DNA of 64,000 nucleotides from Magnolia sinica (lineage: Eukaryota; Streptophyta; Magnoliopsida; Magnoliales; Magnoliaceae): NCBI RefSeq assembly GCF_029962835.1, contig NC_080574.1:21054001-21118000 (forward strand), given 5' to 3'. Shown here piece after piece: positions 23,401 through 31,550 of this stretch (position 1 is its first letter; every line of letters starts with the position of its first letter). Made by a program: the position numbers and the translations under genes. The notes under the pieces were generated by a model. It searched no databases. It saw nothing but the letters and a program-made list of their open reading frames with translations, and was not told where the DNA came from.

Positions 23401-26400
23401 CATGTGCGATACGAAACGCACAAGTAGTGGGATATATCCCACATGTTCGATCCGGTGAGCATTTTCGATTTTCGATCATTTTTTCCTCCCGTAAATCTAG
23501 TTAAATCAGTGTCAAATTGTTATAAATCCATGATTTTTCACGCAAAGAGCTTTGATTTCGAGATTTGGATGAGATGGGCTGGGTTGCGGAAAATTGAAAA
23601 AATAAAAAATTTCCAATTTCTCATAAATCAATTGCAATCTGTGTCCAAACATAAAATCAAACATGTATGTAACTTGATCTAGTGATTCTTCTTTTGCTTT
23701 TAAATGTATTGCTTATGTTTCTATATGTCTTCTAACATCTATAAATTGTATGAATAGACTTTGAATATGCTTGCATTAATTCAGTTAGGCAACAAATAGA
23801 TTAGGACCTCATACAAACAAAACCTATTATGTGCACTAGTTTTTTGTAATTTTTTGATTTATAAGTGTGCATTGATGTCTTTTTTAACAAGCACTGAAGT
23901 TTCATTGAAAAAATCAACTAACTTCCTAATGTTTCCCCATGTTTCCAACAACTGCAATACATTATGCAATACAACTGATATATCCCATGCGATAACCGAT
24001 ACGTATATGTATCCCAAGGGTGCGACACTTAACGCAATACCGATATTTTGAACACTGACTATACCTATTTATTTTGCACCTAGATCAAGGGTTCCAACTC
24101 TGCTTGCATATTTTTGGTATTGGTGCAAGTTCTGATACACATCTGAGCATCTTTTTCTCCTCACATCCCAATTCAGAAATTTCAGATTTCCAGCCCCCAC
24201 TTCTACAGCCTTGATCCCAGCCACACCCTAGATCTAGTCTAAAATGGTCCCCAATCCTCGTCCCATCTCAGCTGCACTCCTCTCCATATACATATTAAGC
24301 CTTAGTTGGTAGCCGCTGCTACTAACTTGCTCCAAGAAACCCTAGCTTCCATGCTAGCCAGTCGTCTTTAGAAACCCTACTTGCCACTAGGGCTGTCAAC
24401 TGGTCAGTCTTGGGTCTTGGTGTACCCATAACGGGTCTGCCTAAGAGGATCAGGTTTGGGTCCGCATTACCATATAAGGTCCTGCACGTGAATCCGATCA
24501 GGTTTGGGTACCTATTGGGTCTTTGGATCATGGCTTCTGATTGGGTTCAAGTCATGTCTGGGTTGGATAGGGACATCTACTTGATTGAAATTATCCAATA
24601 GATGGATTGGAACTCTCACGTGCCGTGTTAGCATGGATGGCTTGTATATGGTCTCTCTCATACACTCTTATGCTTAACAAACCACATTTGATTTTCATAT
24701 ATGTGGGTGTGTGTGTGTGTGTGTGCGCGTGCGTGCTTATTATTCAGAATAATAATATAAAGGTTAACTTGAGTAACTGACCCGGTTTTTAACCGGGTCC
24801 AACATGGTGGACCTGAACCCAACCTGATTTCTGAAACAGGTTTGAAAATTGGACCTGGATCTGGACCCATTTGAATCAGATCTACCTTTCAAGGCTTAAT
24901 CCAGCCCTCCACAGCTCCAAATCCCAATCGTACAATCTTCCAACACTTGGCCTACATACATAAACCTAAATTAGCCCCTTATCATCCTAGCCATACAGTC
25001 TCTAAGCCCTATTTCTACATTCCTATATGAGTGGCAATACATAATTCGTGAAGGCCACCCAGATGGTTGCAACAAAGGTGTGGTGACGATGACACATTCA
25101 CCATATGCTTGCAGTTTACTAATGCATTATGTACATGTGCAAGAGTATGGCCGACTTGATGCTGCCCCCTGTTTTTATGCTTCGGTATCTGAAGTGGGCC
25201 TGAAGGCCCATCAGATGACCTAACAGTTGCAGCAGTGAAAGCCCAAGGTTAGCCCCATGGAATATGTATCCAAGACAAATACAAATCAGCAGCTATTGGA
25301 GCTTTATATGCAAGCATATGGAGGTTGAAATAGGGGCCAACTTCATGTTGGCATCAGCCTGTTGCAAGCATCCGTATGATTCCCTCAAAGACTCTACTCA
25401 AACATGCAAGTGCGCACAATTGAGTTTTTATGTCTAAAGATGTCCAGCTAACTATGTGATTTGGGACAGCTGTTTTGAGTATTAAATGAGCTTATCTACC
25501 ATAATTAGGAGTCTTGTGTTAGAGAGTTTTAGATGAATGAGATTAGATTGAATCTTTGACTAGGATCAAAGTAATTTAGGGTTAGCTTTTGCCGGATATT
25601 TCTTTCTAACCCTTGATGGCTGAGCAACCATATGCCAACAAAGAAAACATTCGCTCCACTAGTAAAAAACAAAAAAGCCATGGGCCTTGAAACTGATGCC
25701 AGCTAGATCAGGCATCCTGGCGAAGTGGGGCACACAACATGGTAGGCCCATGAAAATACCATTATGGAGCCTTAAGCTGACCAGAGAATTGGATGCGTGG
25801 GTCATGAGCAATTTTGTTTTGGCTTGGTGAAGATCATATCAACTCAGGCAGCCTGAAACCCATTATGGGTCGGTTGCTGATTCCTACTCAGTTGTAGCGG
25901 AAAAAATCGTCTGGTCTGTGGAATGTCGGAGAAATCTCCAAGACTGGGAGATACAGGAATTTGTGAACCTTCTACATTGCATCGAAAAGGCCTCTCCTAA
26001 TCCTTCTACAGAAGAGGGGTTGATCTGGACGAACTCCAAATCCAGCAGATTTTCAGTGAGATCTTTCTACAGCCAGCTGGACCGACCTCCCCCTAATCAT
26101 ATCCCCCACTGCAAGCAAATATGGAAATATTCGGTCCCGCCAAAGATCATCGCTTTCGGGTGGTTGGTTACGAAGAAAAGGATTCTGACAATCGATAATC
26201 TTAAGAAGAAAGGGATGTGCTTAGTGAACATGTTCTTGTCCTGTATGAGGTCGGAAGAGACAGTGGACCATCTTTTGATTCATTGTCCTTTCATTTCATT
26301 CATTTGGGACGAGTTCCGTGCCTGCTTCGGTGTTACCTGCTGTTTCCCTGAATCTGTCGCCTCTCTTTTTCATGCTTGGCATGGGACTAAGCTAGGTAAA

Positions 26401-27075
26401 CAGCGGTCTAGGCTGTGGAGAATGGCCCTTCTGGCAATATGGTGGTCTGTTTGGGAGGAAAGAAACGGCAGGTGCTTCAGGGACACCGCTAATTCTGGTC
26501 GCCATGTCTCCTCTAGAGCTAAAAGTCTTCTTGTAGATTGGGCAGTGAATGTCGAGTCCCTTAAGGACTATAATCTTCTTTTTCTGGGCGTGTAGTTTCG
26601 ATCTGCCTCTTCAGCAGATCTTTTTCTTTCCTTCCTTGTTTTGTTCTTTCTTTTCGTTTTAATCAAAGTTATCTTTCAAAAAAAAAAAAAAAACAAGAGG
26701 ACTTGATGGTTTGAAAAAGCCAAGAGAGGAAAATATCTTAGTATTTTAACTTGGGATGGTGCGATGGGGCTTCCATCTAATTGATGGTAAAGCTCATCTA
26801 GTATACCTGCTTTGTTTGTGATGGATATGACTAAAATGTGATATATCTTTCTTTTTTTTTAGTTAGTTAGAAGCATGTGATGTGCATGTGTCCATTCATC
26901 AGGTGTTCTGATAGATGTGGTGCTCTTGTTGTGTGGTGTGCAGAACTTGTGTCATGAAGGAGCATTTAGGCCTTGGGTAACACCTCCCTCAGATCATGCT
27001 ATAATTCCGATTGCCTGTCCTGAGACAATGCCTCCAATTGGAGCTGCAGGACCGGCGAGCTTGGAAAGTAAGTAA
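8875..27075 (+). CDS. gene A: conserved plant protein of unknown function (4 exons)
   Basis: Exons are 8875-9684, 9839-10070, 19900-19976 and 26944-27075 (stop TAA 27073-27075). Phases join exactly and give 416 aa from ATG 8875, or 355 aa from ATG 9058 (MDSISCDEDYMRFL), which may be the true start. The N-terminal half holds two similar units, YKLFLDHLREDGKSYVLEM and YQTFLNHVRLHGYSMILEL, around a basic stretch (GKRRRPCTAKKGRK). The C-terminal half reads SYFRKKLMAFLNMPYDPKEH, then ISYLDHHP, DLAEQIKGADRYRAL, LLRGFFFWLQ and NLCHEGAFRPWV. From memory, the SYLDHYPDLA, GFFFWLQN and HEGAFKPW blocks define a plant family of unknown function. That match made exons 3 and 4 findable. A nuclear role is only suggested by the basic cluster. 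Introns 2 and 3 are about 9.8 and 7.0 kb and full of TEs. An extra 5' exon or a use of the GTAAGT at 27068 remains possible. Confidence 0.8.
10640..11345 (-). pseudogene. RTE-type LINE 3' remnant in gene A intron 2
   Basis: Minus ORF 10792-10980 contains LRKDRITNECIGGNFGLAPI, then KMRGGRLRWFSHVQR, the usual C-terminal block of plant RTE-like reverse transcriptases. The typical 3' tail lies at 10664-10730 (on plus: CATCATCAT, then ATTCCACTCTATTGAGG). A (CT)n/C/(AC)n microsatellite at about 10735-10777 expanded between the two. The 5' part is missing. Confidence 0.7.
11346..12399. other. intron 2 filler; (CA)n microsatellite 11427-11465
   Basis: No conserved coding recognised. A long (CA)19 tract at 11427-11465 creates ORFs of CV/HT dipeptides on both strands. 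The rest is T-rich and unremarkable. Confidence 0.45.
12400..12690 (+). pseudogene. possible LINE RNase H C-terminal scrap
   Basis: Frames near 12620-12690 read KYFFFAHVSGVANEK and, after a shift, ADSLVKEGG. This resembles the end of LINE-type RNase H (HVxREANxxADxLAKEG). It ends at a 17-base G run (12692-12708). Short and broken, so tentative. Confidence 0.35.
12882..16363 (-). pseudogene. L1 ORF2: endonuclease, reverse transcriptase, zf-RVT
   Basis: Starts MKILSWNVRGVRLKQKRRLL, the usual N-terminus of plant L1 endonuclease, with ICFQETKV following. A second EN segment in 16092-15343 includes FTWTNDRLNLTLSRLDKFLV and TSDHCSVIL. RT motifs are FILGRQIIDNALIA, CKLDIEKAYDHVDWGFL, GLCQGDPLSPFLF and HIQFADDTLLF (catalytic ADD intact, at about 14420). 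The C-terminus has ECRRNLQDWDIAEY, FSVKSFY, VPPKLSLGGW, then CLCCMAEEETADHLFVHCPY (zf-RVT) and WWAVWEERNGRCF. Frame changes occur at about 15340-15000, about 14000 and about 13300. Confidence 0.88.
16387..18961 (-). pseudogene. L1 ORF1 (RRM-like and DUF4283-like), broken
   Basis: Opening frame 18961-18578 ends in SYPTLFVKGIQKDGHL. The protein continues in another frame as INSAEVFGRAGVVMDVV, RDFALVRMSSEEELTRAVWML and FRGVKLLV before a stop near 18400. This is an RRM-like fold (LFV... and FALVRM as RNP-like strands). A DUF4283-like part follows at 18278-17679 (RTWIEESCRVQPEQYSIRP, WDEFSLFGMEDVWILIWSVP, LGEEMGVIKVRVRWKKG). Linker segments occupy 17678-16387. The product would be an RNA-binding particle protein. 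At least one frameshift (near 18600) and one stop separate the RRM from the rest. Confidence 0.75.
19090..19181. repeat. 29-bp direct duplication, 63-bp offset
   Basis: TTCCAAAGTATTTAGGGCC... occurs at 19090 and again at 19153, with the 29-bp block running to AGCTTTGTGG in both. It sits just outside the 5' end of the L1 and may reflect a filler duplication at its insertion. Confidence 0.75.
19263..19395 (-). mobile_element. RTE-LINE/SINE 3' tail copy
   Basis: On plus it reads TCATCATCATCTAAGC, then CCCAACTAATTGGGGTCAGC and TACATGAATC, the 3' end typical of plant RTE-like elements. It then continues into a GACAAAAGTTTCATGCCAGC block shared with 21763-21895. The ORF 19115-19492 crosses it and is not a gene. 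Confidence 0.6.
19742..19860 (-). mobile_element. RTE-LINE 3' tail copy next to exon 3
   Basis: On plus: ATCATGATCAAGCC, then TTATCCCAACTAATTGG, ATTCCACTCTATCGAGGGCC and TTAGACCAAAGGTC. It ends about 40 bp before the acceptor of gene A exon 3, so it is adjacent to the branch-site region. Confidence 0.65.
19900..19976 (+). CDS. gene A exon 3 (77 nt)
   Basis: Acceptor ...GTGAAG precedes ATCTTGCAG, and the donor is CAG|GTGACC at 19977. With the single G carried from exon 2 it encodes DLAEQIKGADRYRAL then TLLRGFFFWLQ, and it ends in phase 0. It is too short to appear as an ORF and is recognised by the conserved GFFFWLQ block. An RTE-LINE tail ends about 40 bp upstream. Confidence 0.85.
20556..21272. 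mobile_element. hAT-like MITE with nested insert
   Basis: Ends TAGGGCTGCAAC and GTTGCACCTCTA are inverted repeats. Flanking 8-mers ATTGTGTG (20548-20555) and ATTGCATG (21273-21280) match at 6 of 8 positions, consistent with an aged 8-bp hAT duplication. The outer parts are GGGTCGGGTTGGG-type degenerate sequence. A second element is nested at about 20745-21130. Confidence 0.6.
20745..21130. mobile_element. nested TIR element (TATTCAATAACGG family)
   Basis: Left end GACAAGGTATTCAATAACGG and right end GTTTTTGAATAACATGAC are imperfect inverted repeats. The interior is rich in inverted GGCCGTNACGGC and GTAACGGC blocks. It splits the surrounding hAT-like MITE, so it is younger. Confidence 0.5.
21763..21895 (-). 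mobile_element. RTE-LINE/SINE 3' tail copy
   Basis: Plus strand: CATCATCATCATCTAAATC, CTAACTGAGGTCAGC, CAAAAGTTTCATGTCAGC, GCCAACCTGATGCGACC. It is collinear with the copy at 19263-19395. Confidence 0.55.
22053..22180. repeat. tandem duplication, 2 x 64 bp
   Basis: A 64-bp unit starting GGTGGTTCATTGCATTG and ending GAGGGAGGGACAGG occurs at 22053-22116 and 22117-22180 with no visible mismatch, so it is recent. It lies just upstream of an L1 ORF1 fragment. Confidence 0.9.
22225..22673 (+). pseudogene. L1 ORF1 fragment (RRM-like)
   Basis: The frame 22317-22673 reads MEVVIPQERN, SFAFLWMSSEEEVEKAVKLL, then KFGGQKLGVQKARYGQEIKN. The FAFLWM/MSSEEE pair matches the RRM of the larger L1's ORF1 (FALVRMSSEEE). 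The N-terminal RNP segment is in another frame and the rest is missing. Confidence 0.65.
22690..23150 (-). pseudogene. LINE ORF2 zf-RVT fragment
   Basis: Minus ORF 23144-22716 contains FSWITTANKILTLNNLKNRK, then CRKGEESVYHLFINRSVASD and WYFLFRAF, the zf-RVT region (the usual second cysteine-histidine HLF.HC motif is degraded to HLFINR). It points toward the ORF1 fragment at 22225-22673 on the other strand, so the two are not one insertion in its original order. Confidence 0.7.
23342..24057. mobile_element. hAT-type MITE with perfect 8-bp TSD
   Basis: Terminal inverted repeats CAGTGTTTTAAGTATCG (23342) and CGATATTTTGAACACTG (ending 24057) are flanked by ACTATACC at 23334-23341 and 24058-24065, an exact 8-bp duplication. 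Length is 716 bp with no transposase. Internal blocks (GATATATCCC, CGATACG-type) are also inverted near both ends. Confidence 0.85.
24389..24908. mobile_element. putative TIR element (AGGGCTG ends)
   Basis: Starts AGGGCTGTCAACTGG and ends AATCCAGCCCT. Degenerate GGGTC/GACCC-rich arms (AGGATCAGGTTTGGGTCC against GGACCTGAACCCAACCTG) are inverted. It contains a (GT)n tract at 24705-24726. No target-site duplication seen. Confidence 0.45.
24909..25884. other. gene A intron 3 filler, nothing recognised
   Basis: No conserved ORF, TIR pair or RNA gene visible. Confidence 0.4.
25885..26693 (+). mobile_element. 5'-truncated L1, sense, in gene A intron 3
   Basis: An uninterrupted frame (ATG-opened at 25918, to 26595) encodes the C-terminus of L1 ORF2: ECRRNLQDWEIQEFVNLL, RFSVRSFYSQL, YSVPPKIIAFGWLVTKKR, then CMRSEETVDHLLIHCPF (zf-RVT) and WWSVWEERNGRCF, ending LKDYNLLFLGV. 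A short 3' UTR follows, then a 16-base A run at 26678-26693. It is the same family as the antisense L1 in intron 2. The intact frame and poly(A) suggest a fairly young, dead-on-arrival insertion. It ends 250 bp before exon 4. A target-site duplication was not found. Confidence 0.85.
26944..27075 (+). CDS. gene A exon 4 (last exon)
   Basis: Acceptor GTGTGCAG at 26943. Phase 0 reading gives NLCHEGAFRPWVTPPSDHAI and then PIACPETMPPIGAAG, ending LESK-stop. The GTAAGTAAGT inside the last codons is also a strong donor sequence, so a further exon cannot be excluded. The second half of the exon is repeated downstream (27157-27255). Confidence 0.8.
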   Translation, partial: NLCHEGAFRPWVTPPSDHAIIPIACPETMPPIGAAGPASLESK

Positions 27076-27255
27076 GTTTTATTATACTGACTGGCACTCA
27101 TACAATCACCGCTTTGTACAACTCCGATTGCTTGTCCTGAGACTGACTCCCATTGTGATTGCTTGTACTGAGATAATGCCTCCCATTCGAATTGCATGAC
27201 AACCCGAAAGCTTAGGGACAAGAGTTAAGTTGAATGAGACTGATGGCCATATCGG
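27007..27255 (+). repeat. degenerate tandem duplication over the gene A stop codon
   Basis: A segment beginning CCGATTGCCTGTCCTGAGAC at 27008 spans the last coding residues and about 30 bp beyond the stop. A second copy at about 27157-27255 begins GTGATTGCTTGTACTGAG and is collinear through AATGCCTCC, AGCTT and ACTGA.TGGC. A partial third copy lies at 27125-27156. The downstream copy still translates as VIACTEIMPPIRIA-stop, against PIACPETMPPIGAA in the gene. Confidence 0.7.
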
Positions 27256-27337
27256 CTGAGAAATGAAATTTTGGCGTAATATGATATGTATATATGAATA
27301 TCAAATGATGGTATCATGTCACTTGTCTAGATCTTCT

Positions 27338-29806
27338 TTATTGTACATTTTGGAGCGGGTTGTTGAAAATGACGCGGGGCTTTCCCATGCTGAAGTTGAG
27401 TGTCTTCGCATTCATGTTGTACTTGATCTCCCCATCGTACAACATCTTGCGGATGTAGTGCTCTATGTCGGATCCAATAAGACGGAGGGTGTACTCTGTC
27501 AGCGGAGCTCCCTGTATCCAGATGGAAACCAGTTTCTAGATTAGAGCAGGTAACAATAGGGAATTATGTAGGCAGATGCCAAAATCATGATCTGATGCCT
27601 GCAGACACCACCAGGCATCATGGTGCGAGCTGATTTTTTGGGTGGACCCCACTATGCTGCCGATTTTGTTGTATAATAATTTTGGCATCTGAGAATGCAT
27701 CAGTCGGGAGTGAAATAGCAGAGTCGAATTGGTTCTCAGGAATTTCTGTATGTGGGTGTTGACATGCTAACTTTGATGGGAAGCACGCGAACAGCAGCCA
27801 TGCTTCGAATGATATGGAAGCAATGTATTTCTGGTATGTAAAGAAGACAGATCATATATATTTGCAATTAATAAGATAAATGCAGATTGGTCTACCTAAG
27901 GGACCCACCAACATAACTTATGCCTTTCGGGATACTTTTGTCAAATACCAAATGTTCACTTTGGTAGTTGGAACTTGTTTCAGATTGTATGGTAGAGCCA
28001 GAAGAACCTGAATATTGGTAGAGCGTTCTTGTTGCGGTATACATTGCAGGGTTCTATTAATCCTGATTGTCCATCTAGTGGGCCCTACTATAGATGGAAA
28101 ATAATTCAAGATACAAATCATTAGGATGGTACTAGCCATATGAGCAGTGTGGCCTTCTGAGCAATGGTGGTATTTAAAAAAAAAAACAGTTTAAAGTAGA
28201 CATCAAGTTCCCAAAACTGAAAGTAAGTGGTGGATGCAATCATCTTTTAACTGCGGTTTTTGGAACATAGGCCATCCATGACAAGTCCCACCAGATAGAC
28301 AGTCCTGATTGAATTTTCACCCTGCCGTATGTACTGTAGATACATGGCTATACCATATTACAGATCTTCCGCCTCTAAGGTATCATCTCCCCTGGTACAA
28401 TGGGCTATTCTACTAATATCTTGATGATTAGTGGGCCTCTTTTCTCATTTTGAATCAATGTGGCAATAATACTGTTGTGTTTACTTATCTTTTTTTTTTT
28501 AAAAAAAAAAGAAAAATGACTTCATGGAGGCAGGTACATGGCCCACTTGCCATGGTCATGTTTAGTTTTCTAAGGAGGATTAAAAAAATGTGTAGTGACC
28601 ATTTGTTAGGTGATACAGACTGTTGACCTTTGGCTTATAAAGGTTGGATGTAGAACTTTGCTGTATTGTATCAACTGTCTACTTGCAGTCCAGTGATTGA
28701 AAGGTCAGGATCTTCCAATCCAGAATATTTTTGAGATGTCTCCCATCCATGATTGGGCCACTAGCTCACTGGCCACTGATAACACTTCGTCAGTAGAGCA
28801 GAGCAGCTCATACTTGATGGAGATCTAGCTGCCACACACCTCTTTCTGGTGATCCTGTTTAGTTGGTACTCATAATCTTGATTGGGCTTGTAATTATTTG
28901 AACATGGAGTCCAACAATAACACATCTGAATATCCGAGCGACCATGTTTCGTCTGCAAGGTGGGCTGCCTCGATTAAGGCTGCTGCTGGCTTGTATCCAT
29001 GGATTTTCTACTTGAATTTCCAGAAAGTTACAAAATAAATGGGGAACGAAAAAAATCCTTTCACATCCATGTTATCTCATACTACATTTTAGAGAATTGT
29101 TGTGTGGGTATCTTGTTGACAAGGAAGTGAATACCCATAAGAGTATGGAGGAGGTGAGAGATCTGTACAAATATACATGTATCCATACACATACCTATTT
29201 ATAGTATGTATAGTTATAGAATTGTACATAGATATCCTATACTCTTAACAATCCATGTGAATATCTTTTCGTGATTTTTAAATTTTTTACTTGATTAGAA
29301 ACTCAAAAAATCTGGAATTATTTCTGGAGCAGGTAGGGTTATTCATGAACAAAGATAAATCACAGTACCTCATAATGGTCGACGAGCTCCTGAAAGTAGG
29401 CATAAACCTTGTTGCAAGTCTCTGGGGTCCATACAAACTCATTGGAAGGGTCGAGGATAAGGGTCAGCTTGTCCATCTGGGTCTGATCAAAGGCGTGTGT
29501 GACTGGGTCTATGTAGGCTGCGTAGATCCTCACATGACGTGTGACGCTGCTTAGCCATTGGCCACCATACTCCCTACTCATGTTCATGCTCTTGGTCATC
29601 ACTTGGGGCTGTGACTGTGGCTGTGGCTGTGATAGAGGCTGTTGCTTCTCTACGTTCGCTTTCTGCTGCTTCTGTTGTTGCTGCTGTTGTTGCTGTTGTA
29701 CGTCAGCCTGTTGTTGAGCTGTTACAGTTCTCGTCCTGTGACCTGGAATCTGACGACTCCTTCCGGCCCATCCCAACATGGAGAAGCTTGTTGAAGTAGT
29801 AGCCAT
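27338..29806 (-). CDS. gene B: conserved plant protein, polyQ N-terminus (2 exons)
   Basis: Exon 1 is 29806-29369 (ATG, MATTSTSFSMLGWAGRSRQI) and exon 2 is 27511-27338. The 1857-nt intron has GT at 29368 and ATACAG before 27511, and both junctions are phase 0, giving 203 aa. Residues about 30-68 are glutamine-rich (QQQQQQQQQKQQ, then PQPQSQPQ). Residues about 77-200 look conserved: NMSREYGGQWLSSVTRHVRI, YAAYIDPVTHAFDQTQMDKL, VYAYFQELVDHYE, then across the splice GAPLTEYTLRLIGSDIEHYI, RKMLYDGEIKYNMNAKTLNF and SMGKPRVIFNN. From memory this resembles the small Arabidopsis protein annotated MEE59 (maternal effect embryo arrest). I give that only as a lead. No signal peptide or membrane segment is visible. 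The 3' ends of genes A and B face each other, with stops 263 bp apart. Confidence 0.85.
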
Positions 29807-29819
29807 TTCTGGCAAGATC

Positions 29820-30699
29820 TTTGGGTTGTGTAGTCTTGGTATAGGAAATGCTTTGCTCTCGTAGTAACTTTCACTCTTCTTATCATTGTGTGAGATTTGC
29901 TATCCCTACCAGCACGTTTACAAATGGCACATGTGCCAAATGGGCACACGTATGAGGAACCTGAGCCCTACATTATGTGGGTCCGACTCTGAAGATGACC
30001 CTGCTGTGAAAATTTTGTTGGGCAGGACACGTACGTCGAATGTGGACCATTCTTTCTTTTGTTTTTTTTTTCTTCCAAAAGAATGTCTACTGTTTTGTTG
30101 GCCCCGCTGATTTTTTGCTGTTATCTGTCTTCATGGTTTGTCCCAACTTATGCACGGCTCAGATGTGACACACGTGCATTTTTTTTGTGCGCGTGAAAGG
30201 GTCATGTGGGCAATCAAACATTTAGGTGTGTGGACGTACAATTCCATGGCGCCCAAACAGAGCTTTGCTAAACCCACATGCATGGGGTCAGCTAATGAGT
30301 ACGCCACTCAAAATGCCAGCATGGCAGACATGTGCAATATCTAATCCATCCATCAGAAGGGTACCACTACCTAATATATCCTACTCTAAGAATCAGGTTA
30401 GTCTACCAGTCAAGTGGGCCACAATTAACTAAATAAATGTACGGTTGTGAAAAAATAAGCTAAAGTTATCTAATCCGTCCACTTATTTCTAACATCGTGG
30501 CACACATACTGAGTATACAACCCTTACATTTGGGCAGTAGCATCTACAGGTGAGGTCCATATGGTGGATGGCTTGGATATTTCACCTATGTGCCACGTGG
30601 ATATACGTGGTGATGACGTACATGCGTTTGGGCTTTGCGAAGCTTTGCCAAACCATATATGAGTTTTTTTTATTATCTTTTATGGGTTTTGGATAAGGT
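29820..30699. other. gene B upstream region; no other gene
   Basis: Contains possible leader and promoter of gene B (minus strand). Short GTGGGCCAC-type repeat pieces occur at about 30270-30420. No coding recognised. Confidence 0.4.
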
Positions 30700-31250
30700 T
30701 TTGTGGTTGTGATGGAGAGGGGAATGTGATCCTACAACCACAAGGTGTGCATTGCTTCACAATCTCTTTGGTGCGTAGGAGAGTTATGTGATGGTTGTTA
30801 CAGATATTGTAAATGAGGCATTGAAGTCACTCAAATTGAACCGTCCAACTTGTGGGGCCTATCATGGATAGGTGATCTCCTCCAAATTTGATCGATTGAG
30901 CACTCCTATTCTCCGATTAATGTACATTTGTTTGATGAATTTGGACCATTGACAAATTTTGATTTTAAACCAACCGTTACATGTGCATCAATCAACCAGT
31001 TAGCAAAATCTAACCAGTGCAGCCTCTGATTTATGATCTATCAATAAAGACACACGATTTGGACGGTTTAATTTGAGTTACTTCAATGATACGTGTATAA
31101 TTTCTTGGTGGGTGCGTATCAACCATCACACTCTGTCGGAGTATCAAAGTTGTTCTCTTGGGCTGTATTCGGGTGTTAAATGCTAACCAGTTTCTTAGTG
31201 GCTGCATATCAACCATCCGCCAGAGTATCGAGTAGACAATTGTGCAGTTC
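30700..31250. mobile_element. inverted-repeat element (GAGTATCAA family)
   Basis: Left part GTGATGGTTGTTAC...GTCACTCAAATTGAACCGTCC (30790-30845) is inverted in the right part GGACGGTTTAATTTGAGTTAC...GCGTATCAACCATCAC (31058-31131). The motif CAGAGTATCAA recurs at 31211, 40813, 51006 and 63630, marking a dispersed family. No coding. Confidence 0.55.
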
Positions 31251-31274
31251 CCATAGATTGTATTAGGAGACGTT

Positions 31275-31550
31275 GGTTAGAAAAAATACATCCCCACGTA
31301 TTTGAATGAGATACATAGAGACTGTAGCCGTTGGATCTGGGTCCTTTTCGATGTCCAGAACCGTTTATCTGATGGCCTCACCGTGGATGGGGGATAACTC
31401 AGAAAAACTATCAAACTGAAAATTTTCACCCCCTTGATTATTTGACGTTTAAAGAGACCGTTCACCCAAGGTATGGCGCATCACATGGAAGGTTTGGATC
31501 AATGAAAGATGATCCAGCACTGAATGCTAAAGGTGGGGATGTATTCTAGC
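31275..31550. mobile_element. short palindromic element (CATCCCCAC ends)
   Basis: Left end AGAAAAAATACATCCCCAC and right end GTGGGGATGTATTCTAGC are inverted. The interior has inverted GGATCTGGGTCC-like and ATCCACGG-like blocks. About 275 bp, non-coding. Confidence 0.6.

Noticed and set aside
27263..27544. 93-aa plus-strand ORF (ILERVVENDAGLSH...)
   Set aside because: It is the antisense shadow of gene B exon 2, whose minus-strand product splices cleanly to exon 1. I first considered it as a last exon of gene A, but the phase does not fit.
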